From assembly GCF_001895925.1 (NCBI RefSeq), contig NZ_MPPI01000006.1:1-64000 (forward strand): a stretch of 64,000 bases of DNA, read 5' to 3'. This document shows, piece by piece, positions 25,663-34,484 of the stretch. A model generated the notes under the pieces. It did no database searches. It worked only from the letters and a program-made list of their open reading frames with translations, and was not told where the DNA came from. The translations under genes were made by a program, and so were the position numbers. The DNA comes from Phormidesmis priestleyi ULC007. GTDB taxonomy: Bacteria; Cyanobacteriota; Cyanobacteriia; Leptolyngbyales; Leptolyngbyaceae. Each line of letters opens with the position of its first letter. The stretch's first letter is position 1.

Positions 25663-27686
25663 CTTTGAGGAACGCTGAGGGGGAGGGTCTCGCTCAGTTG
25701 AGGGGTTGAGGGGTCGATCGATTCTGCTGGGTCGATCGTCACTTTAGCCGCATTCACAGGCATGGGTTCTAGCAGTGGCAGCCAGATCCGAAAGGTGCTG
25801 CCGCTATTTTGAACCGAATCAAACGAAAGCGTTCCGCCGTGCAGTTCAGCGAGGCGCTTGGTAAGGGCCAACCCTAACCCGGTGCCTTCGTGCTTGCGAG
25901 TCAGCGATGAGTCAATTTGCTGAAAAGGACGAAACAATAGATGCCATCGGTCTTCAGGAATGCCGATTCCTGAATCTTGAACTTCTAAACACAAATAAGG
26001 CGTATGGGGATTAATAGGACTGTGATCAGGGCGAGTATCTTGCTCTAACTGGTGCCCATGAGCCAGCCAAGCTTTCAGCGTCACTTGTCCACCTTCGGGC
26101 GTAAACTTGACCGCATTAGAGAGCAGATTAATCACCATTTGCCTGACTCGGCGCTCGTCAATCAGTGCCCGATCGACGCGATCGTCTAATTCTAAAACGA
26201 GCTTCAATCGCTTCATTTCTGAACCTGGCTCGACCATTTTGAGACACTGGCGGCAGAGATCTTGAATGGGCACAGGCTGCAAACTAAGTTCGACTTTGCC
26301 CGCCTCGATTTTGGCAATGTCTAGCAGATCGTTGATGATCTTCAGCAAATGAAGGGCGGCATCATCGGCTTGTTGCAAAAATTCTAATTCTTCGGCTCGA
26401 TCGTCGCAGCACCCATCTCTCACCAGTCGAACACTGCCAATAATGGCATTTAAAGGAGTCCGCAACTCATGAGAAGTGGTCGCCAAAAACTCGCTTTTTA
26501 GCTGGTTAGCGATTTGGGCTTCTTGCCAAGCTGTTTCGAGTTCTTCTGCCCGTTCTTCGAGCCGCTCGACCATGTTATCAAGGGCTTCTGCCAGGTGATT
26601 GAGTTCTCGAACTTTGAAATCTTTGGGCGCACGATCAGACGAATAGCGTTCTCGAATTCGCAGCGCATAGTCGCTGAGTTGCTCGATCGGACGTGCCAAA
26701 TCTCTCGCGATATAAAGCGTTGCTAGCAAAATTGCCGTCAACAGTCCGACCGTGAGAATTAAAAGAACTTGTTGAATTTCATTGAGACTAGAAAGTGCAG
26801 TTGCGAGCGGCGTTGTTGCCAAAATCACCCAGGTTCGAGAAATGCCATTGCTGGAAATCTGCACAGAACTGTATCCCGCCAGCCAATCTACTCCATTTTC
26901 TTCAAACGGAAAAAGATATGACTCTTGTTTGCCTGCGATCGCATTTCTGACCAAAGTTTGCCAACGATCGGAGTTGCGGTCTTGATCGATCGTTTGCCCG
27001 ACTCGATCAGGGTTAGGGTGTGCCAAGATCGTGCCATCTTCGTCGATGATCACCGTATAGCCAAACGTCATCTTCGAGGAGTCACGATCGGTTTGGTGCA
27101 GCGCAGACTGAAGACTTAAGACATATCGAAGCTGGCTAACTGGGTTTTCAGAAGTCTGTGGCACATAAACCGGGGCACTCAACACGAGGCGAAGTTGATC
27201 ATCAGCTTGGGTCGCTGACTTTGACCGTTGAGCGAGGGAAACTTGCACCGATGCAGGCTTGATCAGCACTCCACGCTGCTGCTTCGACCAAGAATTCTTT
27301 GAAGTTTGTGCGATCGCTGCTTGCCCACAAGTGCTGGCAACAATTTGGCGAGTTTGAACGTTTGTGAGTTGCACACACTGCACCTCGATCGCCGAAGACT
27401 GCTGCAACTGCTCTAAAAATCCCTTAATTTTGGCAGACTGTTTAGACTGAAGCGCCGAGGCAGTAGTAGCGGTGGCTAAATTAGTTTGTAGGGCAGTGAG
27501 GGCATCTCGAACACTTTCGCCTTTTCTGACAGCGCTGACGGTCAAGTTATTGCGGGCAGTTTCAAGCAGCCCCGATCGGGCTTTGCGATAAGCGACAACT
27601 TCTCCGGTCAGCAAAACGGGGATGCTGAGGAGCAAAAGACGCGCCAGCAAAATGCGACGAAAAGAGGACTGACCGAGTTTAGCCAT
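25659..27686 (-). CDS. Membrane sensor histidine kinase (dCache-HAMP-HisKA-HATPase)
   Basis: About 675 residues from ATG 27686 (MAKLGQSSFRRILL). The first transmembrane helix is near residues 12-32. An extracytoplasmic Cache-like sensor domain follows, containing DEDGTILAHPNPDRVGQT. A second membrane helix (LLILTVGLLTAILLATLYIA), HAMP, a coiled coil, the H box SHELRTPLNAIIG, the N box NLLSNAVKF and G boxes DSGIGIP and GTGLGLAL complete the kinase. There is no receiver domain or adjacent response regulator, so it is an orphan kinase. The ligand is unknown. Confidence 0.9.
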   Translation of the reverse strand: MAKLGQSSFRRILLARLLLLSIPVLLTGEVVAYRKARSGLLETARNNLTVSAVRKGESVRDALTALQTNLATATTASALQSKQSAKIKGFLEQLQQSSAIEVQCVQLTNVQTRQIVASTCGQAAIAQTSKNSWSKQQRGVLIKPASVQVSLAQRSKSATQADDQLRLVLSAPVYVPQTSENPVSQLRYVLSLQSALHQTDRDSSKMTFGYTVIIDEDGTILAHPNPDRVGQTIDQDRNSDRWQTLVRNAIAGKQESYLFPFEENGVDWLAGYSSVQISSNGISRTWVILATTPLATALSSLNEIQQVLLILTVGLLTAILLATLYIARDLARPIEQLSDYALRIRERYSSDRAPKDFKVRELNHLAEALDNMVERLEERAEELETAWQEAQIANQLKSEFLATTSHELRTPLNAIIGSVRLVRDGCCDDRAEELEFLQQADDAALHLLKIINDLLDIAKIEAGKVELSLQPVPIQDLCRQCLKMVEPGSEMKRLKLVLELDDRVDRALIDERRVRQMVINLLSNAVKFTPEGGQVTLKAWLAHGHQLEQDTRPDHSPINPHTPYLCLEVQDSGIGIPEDRWHLLFRPFQQIDSSLTRKHEGTGLGLALTKRLAELHGGTLSFDSVQNSGSTFRIWLPLLEPMPVNAAKVTIDPAESIDPSTPQLSETLPLSVPQS

Positions 27687-27894
27687 AAAAGTACATATCG
27701 AGGGCGCAAAGCCTTGCACCCCTATGGTTAGTTGTGCTTTATGGGATCAAAAACCGCTATGTTTAGCTTAAAAATGAACGTAGTGTTTGAACTTAGGAAA
27801 TCTAATGTAGAAGGTCAATACATAATTGGACATTCTAACGATTTGACCGATGAAGGTCATCCCATTTCTGAAAGAGATTTGAATCTAACAGCCT

Positions 27895-28590
27895 ATGCCC
27901 GATCGTGAAAATCAGTTTCCTCACACAACGCTTATCTTAGCGATGAGTGCAGACGGCAAAATCGCGGATGTAACTCGCGCTCCGGCTCGGTTTGGCAGCG
28001 CGATCGACAAGCTCCATCTCGAAACGCAAGTTGCTCAGTCAGATGCCGTGTTGTTTGGGGCAGGAACCTTACGGGCGTATGGCACTACGCTCAAGGTTGT
28101 CCATCCTGATTTGCTAAGGCAACGCCAGCAGCAAGGGAAGCCAGTTCAGCCTGTGCAAATTGTCTGTTCGGGTTCGGCAATGCTCGATCGTCAAGCGCAG
28201 TTTTTCTCGCAGTCGGTTCCTCGGTGGCTGTTGACGGCGACGATCGGGGCAGAGAGATGGCGCGATCGAGCAGAATTTGAACAAATTTTAGTGGCCGAGT
28301 CGAAAGAAGATTCTTCAAAAATCGACTGGCAGGAAGCTTTTCAACAACTCTTTGCCCTGGGGTTAGAGCGGGTGGCGATTTTGGGCGGTGGTGAACTGGT
28401 CGCTTCGCTGTTTGCCGCTAACCTGATCGATGAACTCTGGCTGACGGTCTGCCCGTTAATTTTGGGGGGTGTAAACGCTCCGACCCCGGTTGAGGGCGTT
28501 GGCTTTTTAGGGGGAGTTGCGCCTCGCTTAGAGTTGCTAGACGTTCGATCTGCGGGTAAGGAGGTGTTTTTGCACTACCGAGTCAAATGA
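27895..28590 (+). CDS. RibD C-terminal-like (dihydrofolate-reductase fold) reductase
   Basis: 231 residues with TTLILAMSADGKIAD, SDAVLFGAGTLRAYG, RVAILGGGELVASLFAANLIDELWL and TVCPLILGGVNAPT, the motifs of the riboflavin-specific reductase domain of RibD. The deaminase domain is missing, so this is a stand-alone reductase. It may reduce the pyrimidine intermediate of riboflavin synthesis using NADPH or serve a related reaction. A MPDRENQFPHT start at ATG 27895 is clear. Confidence 0.8.
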   Translation: MPDRENQFPHTTLILAMSADGKIADVTRAPARFGSAIDKLHLETQVAQSDAVLFGAGTLRAYGTTLKVVHPDLLRQRQQQGKPVQPVQIVCSGSAMLDRQAQFFSQSVPRWLLTATIGAERWRDRAEFEQILVAESKEDSSKIDWQEAFQQLFALGLERVAILGGGELVASLFAANLIDELWLTVCPLILGGVNAPTPVEGVGFLGGVAPRLELLDVRSAGKEVFLHYRVK

Positions 28591-28608
28591 GAGGGGTTGA
28601 GATGTGGA

Positions 28609-28694
28609 GCGATCGTACCTAAAACTTAACGTTGGCTTTTGAGTCTGACGCGCTAACGGCAAATTTGAGCCGCAGACATCCTCTGACATTTGCC
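28609..28694. repeat. Hairpin repeat module, left copy, beside hicBA
   Basis: A 31-bp sequence beginning GCGATCGTACCTAAAACTTA is repeated identically at 29273-29303. Thirteen bases later comes GCTAACG, then a hairpin with GGCAAAT (28658-28664) pairing with ATTTGCC (28688-28694) and inner CAGA/TCTG. The hicBA pair lies between the two modules. Confidence 0.65.
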
Positions 28695-28715
28695 AGCTAC
28701 CTCGGCAACTTACAC

Positions 28716-28925
28716 TCAAAGTAAATCTTCCTCAGATAGCTGGGCTATTTTCATCAAGGCTCTCAAGGTGCCGATTTTTAGGTCTTGATTACGGTGAATA
28801 GGAATTGACAGAATTTGCTCTACTTCAGGGTTTTCATAAATGTGATGGCTGCCAGTAATTCTTCGCAAAACCCAACTTTTTTGCTCCACAATCTTGCACA
28901 GCCGCTTGCCAGAAATAGATTTCAT
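28716..28925 (-). CDS. hicA: HicA-family mRNA interferase toxin
   Basis: 69 residues. The fold pattern MKSISGKRLCKIVEQKSWVL, then GSHHIYENP with the catalytic His in GSHH, then IPIHRNQDLKIGTLRALMKIA, matches HicA toxins, which cleave mRNA through a double-stranded-RNA-binding-like fold. Its ATG overlaps the end of hicB by four bases, so the two are translationally coupled. The order here is hicB then hicA, the reverse of the classic hicAB order. Confidence 0.88.
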   Translation of the reverse strand: MKSISGKRLCKIVEQKSWVLRRITGSHHIYENPEVEQILSIPIHRNQDLKIGTLRALMKIAQLSEEDLL

Positions 28926-29125
28926 ACAGCAATTTCGACAATTTGAGCGGTTGGCTCGATCTCATGACGACTGTTGGCAACATCGAGCCAGCCTTCAATC
29001 GCATCTTGCAAATTAGCCATCACCTCCTCGATCGTGTCTCCTTCAGTCACACAACCGGGAAGTGCGGGAACCTCTGCCCAATAACCCCCTTCTTCTGCTG
29101 GATGAACGATCGCTCTGATTTTCAT
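28922..29125 (-). CDS. hicB: HicB-family antitoxin
   Basis: 67 residues. MKIRAIVHPAEEGGYWAEVP, ALPGCVTEGDTIEEVMANLQ and DAIEGWLDV are the classic HicB partial RNase H-fold motifs that neutralise HicA. No separate DNA-binding domain is present, so autoregulation would need another protein or the complex itself. The promoter should lie in 29126-29272, just inside the right-hand repeat module. Confidence 0.9.
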   Translation of the reverse strand: MKIRAIVHPAEEGGYWAEVPALPGCVTEGDTIEEVMANLQDAIEGWLDVANSRHEIEPTAQIVEIAV

Positions 29126-29272
29126 ACACCTGTTGAGCTAGTTGTTGAGACTATGCTAGCAGCGATGCCTGTTTGTCGTTCAACTATGGCTGTTCAGGTT
29201 AGCATTGATCCGCTCCTCTACTTAGGTCTTGCATCTCACAGATCCTCTCTCCACTACGGGAATGGGAACAGG

Positions 29273-29372
29273 GCGATCGTACCTAAAACTTAACGTTGGC
29301 TTTCAGGTATAATAAGCTAACGTTCCCAATCACCCGCCACAGATAACCTCTCGGCGGTCAGGTGCATTGGGA
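29273..29372. repeat. Hairpin repeat module, right copy, beside hicBA
   Basis: It starts with the 31-bp direct repeat (29273-29303), followed 12 bases later by GCTAACG and a hairpin in which TCCCAAT (29324-29330) pairs with ATTGGGA (29366-29372) and CCGCC with GGCGG inside. The architecture matches the left module although the hairpin arms differ. The remaining gap to 29403 shows nothing. Confidence 0.65.
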
Positions 29373-29403
29373 TTTTTACACCGCATTCATTTGTTACAAC
29401 CAC

Positions 29404-30045
29404 TTATCTCTTCAAGTTACTTATCAATTCATCCACTAGTAAAAGCCCTGTAATAATTTGCTGTACTCTACTCAGCTCAGTAGCAGGATCTGGTGGTTGA
29501 ATTGTTTTGTAAGATATTGCTGAGGAATGTGCAACAACCCCTCGTTGCTCCCCAAATGCATTCATGGTGGCTAACAAAGCGGAATCTAAATCATCGCTGT
29601 CTATCCCTACTGGTAAAAGCAATGCTAAGAGGTTAGCCTCTTTTACTCCATGATTTTGATCAATAACCCGTTTAAAGCAATTAATAGCTGAATCCATTTT
29701 CTTATTTAACTTTATTCTTTCTGGAGGAATTGCTTTACTTGGTTTTGCAGGAGTGAGTGTGTCTGGCGGCATGTCCATCATCTGCCCAGAAAACGCAACA
29801 AGGCTGATCAAAGTTCGACAGGGCTTACTTGTACGATCCCAGCTTGTTTTTGCATTGATGACAACTTCCCAAACTCTGTCTTCAAGATAAGTTTCGATTT
29901 CAGCATGAGCTAAAACTCTATATGCAAGAGTAAGAGCTAGCTGCCTATCAGAATAGGAGCCTATAGGATTTATTTTGGGAAGAAATTGTTTTTTTAGTCT
30001 ATTTAATTCTTTAGTTAAAGTGCGAAACCTAACAGATTTTGACAT
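29404..30045 (-). CDS. HEPN-domain protein (RiboL-PSP-HEPN-like), partner of DUF262
   Basis: 213 residues, mostly helical. VLAHAEIETYLEDRVWEVV resembles the first HEPN helices, and RGVVAH (Arg168-His173) supplies the Rx4-6H motif of HEPN ribonucleases. A conserved-looking middle segment (KMDSAINCFKRVIDQNHGVKEANLLALLLPVGI) matches the MAE_28990/RiboL-PSP-HEPN type. It begins 14 bases after the DUF262 gene, so the pair is an operon. HEPN proteins in such pairs act in antiviral or stress responses by RNA cleavage; the function here is inferred. AT-rich with no HIP1 sites, unlike its neighbours. Confidence 0.72.
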   Translation of the reverse strand: MSKSVRFRTLTKELNRLKKQFLPKINPIGSYSDRQLALTLAYRVLAHAEIETYLEDRVWEVVINAKTSWDRTSKPCRTLISLVAFSGQMMDMPPDTLTPAKPSKAIPPERIKLNKKMDSAINCFKRVIDQNHGVKEANLLALLLPVGIDSDDLDSALLATMNAFGEQRGVVAHSSAISYKTIQPPDPATELSRVQQIITGLLLVDELISNLKR

Positions 30046-30059
30046 ACCTGAACCGAAAT

Positions 30060-31319
30060 TTACCGTAAGCCGTTGAAAATAATACGATTATCCACTAGCT
30101 CAGGTAAATTAAACTCTAAATCCAAAACACCTAACAAAGCATATCCCCACAATGAAAGCCGAATATGAGTTTCACGAATATTCTTTGTAGTTCCTTCAAC
30201 AGCTTCTCTAAATCCATTCTCAGATGATGAACACAACTCCTTAAAGGCATTCTCCACTGCCGTCTTGTTCTTTTCAGCAGCTTCCCTTATAAGACCGTCT
30301 GAAAAGTAAAAAACCATCACATCTAAAATAGCTCGGTTGAATTGCCTTCGATAGACTTTAGAGGTGCCCAACCACATACGCGAGAAATTTTTTTCACCGA
30401 ATATATCTATAGTTGTCTCTACTGCTTTTTCAAATTGGCTAACTGCATAATGAACATCATCAGTTCGTTTCTTCCAACTCTTATTTAGGACTTCGCAAGT
30501 CATATCAAGGAATGCTTTAAGATTGCCTCGATATTCAGATAAAAAATAGTGAAATGCTACATAGCGTAGTAGTAGCTCAACATCACGCATCCGAAAGTCA
30601 GGGTTTTTAGATTTAAGGATTTTCCTCAAAGCCTGACTTTTAACTGATTGATCATCTAGAAAATTGACAAACTCGCCTGGGTGCAGTGCCTGTCTTAGTT
30701 CTTGTGGAGACAAAGGAGTACTTTCTACATTAAGACGCAAAAAAATCTTATAGAGAAAATTATCCGTATGCCAATTCCGAATCAATGTAGTACGAATGGT
30801 TTGATTATCGAGGGGATCAAGTATCTCTGCGGAGAGGAGATTGTTTTCTAAATCCTCATGAGTGCAACCATTTAGCTCAGGTCTAAACTCTAAATCCTTC
30901 AGAGAAAATTTATTATTTGGAGTCTCACTTTTTCCATAAAACTGAAGAATGGTAAGTAGGCGCTGCTTACCATCAAGGACAATGAATTTTCCACGCTCCT
31001 TTTCATTAGAAGCTAAAACTATTTGTGGAATTGGAAATCCAAGAATGATTGATTCTATAAACCTACTTTTACGTGTTATGTTCCAAGCATCTCGTCTTTG
31101 AAATCTAGGATTAAGTTGAATGTTGCCACGGACTAATTGATCAAGTACAGTAGCTGTTGTCCAATCAGTTCCTGCAACAACGATTCCTGCAATCTCGTCT
31201 AGCTCTGATAAACGTTTTGCCCTACTAGACTCAAGACCATTTGCCTGGTCCTCGTCTTCCTCAAAAAAGGTTGTCTCTTCTTTCTCTTCCAAAAGTTCTA
31301 GATTAGGCATAATCGTCAT
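30060..31319 (-). CDS. DUF262 (GmrS-like) protein
   Basis: About 419 residues from ATG 31319; ATG 31310 or TTG 31328 are alternatives. An acidic N-terminus precedes NPRFQRRDAW and FIVLDGKQRLLTIL, the two hallmark DUF262 motifs (DGxQR, Asp116 to Arg120) that bind or hydrolyse nucleotides in GmrSD-type restriction systems. The C-terminal half is helical and lacks the DUF1524 HNH motif, so it is not a complete GmrSD enzyme. The downstream HEPN protein may supply the effector. Codon and base composition are AT-rich, suggesting transfer. Confidence 0.82.
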   Translation of the reverse strand: MTIMPNLELLEEKEETTFFEEDEDQANGLESSRAKRLSELDEIAGIVVAGTDWTTATVLDQLVRGNIQLNPRFQRRDAWNITRKSRFIESIILGFPIPQIVLASNEKERGKFIVLDGKQRLLTILQFYGKSETPNNKFSLKDLEFRPELNGCTHEDLENNLLSAEILDPLDNQTIRTTLIRNWHTDNFLYKIFLRLNVESTPLSPQELRQALHPGEFVNFLDDQSVKSQALRKILKSKNPDFRMRDVELLLRYVAFHYFLSEYRGNLKAFLDMTCEVLNKSWKKRTDDVHYAVSQFEKAVETTIDIFGEKNFSRMWLGTSKVYRRQFNRAILDVMVFYFSDGLIREAAEKNKTAVENAFKELCSSSENGFREAVEGTTKNIRETHIRLSLWGYALLGVLDLEFNLPELVDNRIIFNGLR

Positions 31320-31470
31320 CCACTGCAAGAACCAACACTAGAAATAATATAGCCGCATTAGTTAATTGTAGTTGTTCACCCAGCTAATAGGGGAACTACC
31401 TCTCTACCGAACGTTAGAATATGACAAGCCTGTATTACGGCAGGTTATCTTAGAAAAAGCATCTTTACAA

Positions 31471-31630
31471 AGGTTTAGGCGGCATAACTGCTTTTTAGAG
31501 AGAAAATTTCCGCATATCACGCCAAAATGGGTGGATAGGTAGGTGCTTTCGGCATATTACTCCAGATCAGGGAGATAGGTAGAATCTTTCTGAATAATAC
31601 GCTCATGGTGATGGGTAAGCGGAATCTTTC
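31471..31630. repeat. 40-bp imperfect tandem repeat array
   Basis: Three consecutive 40-bp units at 31511-31550, 31551-31590 and 31591-31630 each end in CTTTC and share CATATYAC, GATAGGTAG and GGAATCTTTC-like blocks; a degenerate fourth unit precedes at 31471-31510. Each has a small central palindrome such as CTCC/GGAG. It lies in the 430-base gap between the DUF262 gene and the transglutaminase gene. There are no spacers, so it is not a CRISPR array. A 64-residue frame across it is not a gene. Confidence 0.6.
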
Positions 31631-31760
31631 CTCCTGGGTTCAGATTTAGTTCAGATGTTAGCTTACAGGTTTCCTGCATCGAAGGCGATCGCCCCCACAT
31701 TGCCCGTGCTTTAACTGCTGCACTCAATTCTTGAAGCGATCGCTCCCACATCCCCCACCC

Positions 31761-33455
31761 TTAAATCGGGGGTAACTCCTCCAAAATGGTGAAGCGGATG
31801 TGATTGATGGCGAGATCACCGATCGACAAATCAAACAAGTCGCCGACCGGAACGCCGCCACTTCTCAGCGACTCGAAGGTGACACCTTTGCCGATTTCTG
31901 CATGAAACCAGGGCAGCCCCATAAAAAAGCGGGTGGGATAGGGGCCTCGCTCTACGACATCATCCGGGTTTGACTCCATCGGTAGCCAGCCAAAACTGGG
32001 GACGTAGAACTCGATCCAGACGTGATTGTAATCGGGTTCTAAAGGAATTCGTTGCCGTTCGGGATAAGGCGGACACTTATAACGTCCGACTGTGCGGCAG
32101 GCGATTCCATTGAGACGAGCCAGTGCCAGCAACAAACCGACATATTCACCACACGAGCCGATGCCTCGCTCTAAAACGACATCGGGTGAGTCAATGTGAG
32201 GTTTGATGCCATAAGACAGCCGATCGTAGACAAAGTTACGAATCTTGAGAATTTTCCGCAAGATGTTGGTTTCAGTGCCGATCGCTTCTCGTGCCGCCGC
32301 TTGAATGGTCGGGGTATCCATCGCTAACTCATCGTCATCAATCAGATAACGCGCCTTGAACTCTGGCGACAGTTCAGGAATGTGATTGAAATCATCAGGG
32401 GTGAGTTGATATTTGATGGCTCGCACTTCGAGCAGAGCTTTCCAGCCAAAGATGTGCCGTTCGTGGGGTTTGAGCGAGTCAAACTTGAAGACCGCTACCT
32501 TTTGCCCTTCCTGGATTTCTTCGGTGAAAGGCATCCCGATCGCTTCAACTTGCCTAACTTTTTGGCGATCGGTTTCAGTCGGCAAAGCAATTCGCCACTC
32601 TAAATTCTCTAAATGCACTTCGTCGAGCGGCAGCAACTCTTCGACGTAAGACATTTCAATCAAATAGCCGTTTGAGAGGGCATAACGTTCTTTCGGGTCA
32701 TTGTGGAAGTAGAGCGGGTGAACGAAGGTGCGATCGCGAAAGGTCAGTTCATGACTGGGGTCAGCATTAGGATTGTCGCGAATATACGCCTCTTCACTGG
32801 CGTAGGAGACATAGAGGGCTTGCTCTCCGGTGGCTTCGGGTAGAAATGCCAATCCGGTCGGACACTCAAAGGGTGTAAGAATGCTGAACTGGAGTGTTCC
32901 GGTTGCCCGATCGAGGCAATAAACAGTTTGCTCGGTGCGATCGCACACCCAAAGCTCTTCGTCTCGCACTGTCAGATTGGCAATTCCCACACCTGGTAAG
33001 GGAAACTGAGTAATTCTGCGCTGAGTGCTGCGCTCATAGATGAAGATATAGCCTGCCTTCTGGCAAGTCACATAAATGGTAGACTCCCAAACGCCCACGG
33101 CATCAGCCGTATAAGGCAATGTCGTGAAAAGCTGCGGAGTGAGGTCATCAAGACCACAAAAATAAACATTGTTGCCCTGGGTAAACCAGATCGTTTCGCC
33201 CCAAATCGCCAAACCTGTCGCATCGACAAAGGGTTCGGTGCTGTGAGCGTTGAGCACGATCGTGTTGTCACTTGCCGGATCAAGCCGAACTAGATAACCT
33301 CGAAGCGAGTCGAGGGCGAGCAGTTGACCCTGCCATGCCGCCAAACCGTTGAGCGCGTAGACTGCGATCGGACGGATGGTGCGCGGCTGTGTCTGGGGCG
33401 AAGAAAATGCAGTCAGCGAGGAGGGCTGCTCAGAAGAGATGCCGAGATTGAGCAT
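31761..33455 (-). CDS. Beta-propeller plus transglutaminase-like protein
   Basis: 564 residues. The N-terminal ~200 residues are propeller-like blades (GLAIWGETIWFTQGNNVYF, LTVRDEELWVCDRTEQTVYCLDRATG). The C-terminal half is a transglutaminase-like cysteine protease fold with GIGSCGEYVGLLLALARLNG (nucleophile Cys), DYNHVWIEFYVP (His) and GWLPMESNPDD (Asp). The complete Cys-His-Asp triad indicates an active peptidase or amidase. No signal peptide is visible, so it is probably cytoplasmic. The substrate is unknown. Confidence 0.82.
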   Translation of the reverse strand: MLNLGISSEQPSSLTAFSSPQTQPRTIRPIAVYALNGLAAWQGQLLALDSLRGYLVRLDPASDNTIVLNAHSTEPFVDATGLAIWGETIWFTQGNNVYFCGLDDLTPQLFTTLPYTADAVGVWESTIYVTCQKAGYIFIYERSTQRRITQFPLPGVGIANLTVRDEELWVCDRTEQTVYCLDRATGTLQFSILTPFECPTGLAFLPEATGEQALYVSYASEEAYIRDNPNADPSHELTFRDRTFVHPLYFHNDPKERYALSNGYLIEMSYVEELLPLDEVHLENLEWRIALPTETDRQKVRQVEAIGMPFTEEIQEGQKVAVFKFDSLKPHERHIFGWKALLEVRAIKYQLTPDDFNHIPELSPEFKARYLIDDDELAMDTPTIQAAAREAIGTETNILRKILKIRNFVYDRLSYGIKPHIDSPDVVLERGIGSCGEYVGLLLALARLNGIACRTVGRYKCPPYPERQRIPLEPDYNHVWIEFYVPSFGWLPMESNPDDVVERGPYPTRFFMGLPWFHAEIGKGVTFESLRSGGVPVGDLFDLSIGDLAINHIRFTILEELPPI

Positions 33456-33594
33456 CGGTGTTATTCAAAATAAGCGTTCAGCATTCTTAATCATAAACAA
33501 AACTGTCTAATGATAAATGTATCAAGACACGCTCTATGCAAAAAATAGGAGGTAATAGAAGAAGTTTTGAGTTAACGCTATCCCCAACACACTT

Positions 33595-34464
33595 ATGACC
33601 CAGCGCGCTCTATTTTTAGTCAATCGTCATGCTCGTAAGGGGCAGCAGCAGTTAGACGCAGCTACTAACCAATTAAAATCTTTGGGATTTGAGTTGCAGG
33701 AAGCCTCGATCGACCACCCTGATCAACTCGCCGATGTGATTCGCGACCATCGAGGAAGTGTGGATTTGGTGATTATCGGCGGCGGCGATGGCACTCTCAA
33801 CGCAGCGGCAGCAGGCTTAGTAGACACGCATCTCCCCCTCGGCATTTTGCCTTTAGGAACGGCAAATGATTTAGCCCGGACGCTCGGCATTCCGGCGACG
33901 CTGCCCGAAGCGTGTCAGATTATTGCAGCAGGAAAGGTGCAGCCGATCGATTTGGGTTGGGTGAATGGCAAATATTTCTTTAACGTCGCCAGTTTAGGGT
34001 TGAGTGTGCAAATCACCCGCAATCTGACTAAAGAAGTCAAGCGGCGCTGGGGCGTTTTTGCTTATGCAGCAACTGCGATCCAAGCGCTGTGGAATAGTCG
34101 GCGGTTTCATGCCGAGATTCAGATGGAGGGACGATCGGAGAAAGTTCGCGCCATCCAAATTGCGGTGGGCAACGGGCGCTATTATGGCGGCGGTATGGCA
34201 GTGGCAGAAGATGCGGCGATCGACGATCAGCGCTTAGATCTCTACAGTCTGGAGATCGAACACTGGTGGCAAATGTTGGCGGTGCTTCCGGCGATGCGGC
34301 GTGGAAGTCATGGGGTGTCGCCCTGGGTGCAAACTTGGCAAGGCAAGGAGTTTCACGTTCATACTCGCAGACCGCGATCGATCAATACAGATGGAGAGAT
34401 TACGACTTCGACCCCGGCGCATTTTCGGGTGATGCCGAATGCTTTGTCGGTCATTGTGCCGTGA
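33595..34464 (+). CDS. YegS/DAGK-type lipid kinase
   Basis: 289 residues of the diacylglycerol kinase catalytic domain family. ALFLVNRHARKGQQ opens the nucleotide fold; IIGGGDGTLNAAAAGLV is the GGGDGT ATP-binding motif; LGILPLGTANDLARTLGIP and IDLGWVNGKYFFNVASLGL follow in order. It ends with ADGEIT-like SINTDGEITTSTP. It probably phosphorylates a diacylglycerol or sphingoid-like lipid. AGGAGG at 33547-33552 is too far upstream to be the ribosome site. Confidence 0.9.
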   Translation: MTQRALFLVNRHARKGQQQLDAATNQLKSLGFELQEASIDHPDQLADVIRDHRGSVDLVIIGGGDGTLNAAAAGLVDTHLPLGILPLGTANDLARTLGIPATLPEACQIIAAGKVQPIDLGWVNGKYFFNVASLGLSVQITRNLTKEVKRRWGVFAYAATAIQALWNSRRFHAEIQMEGRSEKVRAIQIAVGNGRYYGGGMAVAEDAAIDDQRLDLYSLEIEHWWQMLAVLPAMRRGSHGVSPWVQTWQGKEFHVHTRRPRSINTDGEITTSTPAHFRVMPNALSVIVP

Positions 34465-34484
34465 GTGAGCGTTGAACGATCGGA

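Noticed and set aside
27834-27860. NtcA-like GTA...TAC near 27805-27820
   Set aside because: The spacing is nine bases rather than eight, and the downstream RibD-like gene has no nitrogen link.
31511-31630. CRISPR-like array
   Set aside because: The 40-bp units follow each other without spacers and are degenerate; no cas genes are present.
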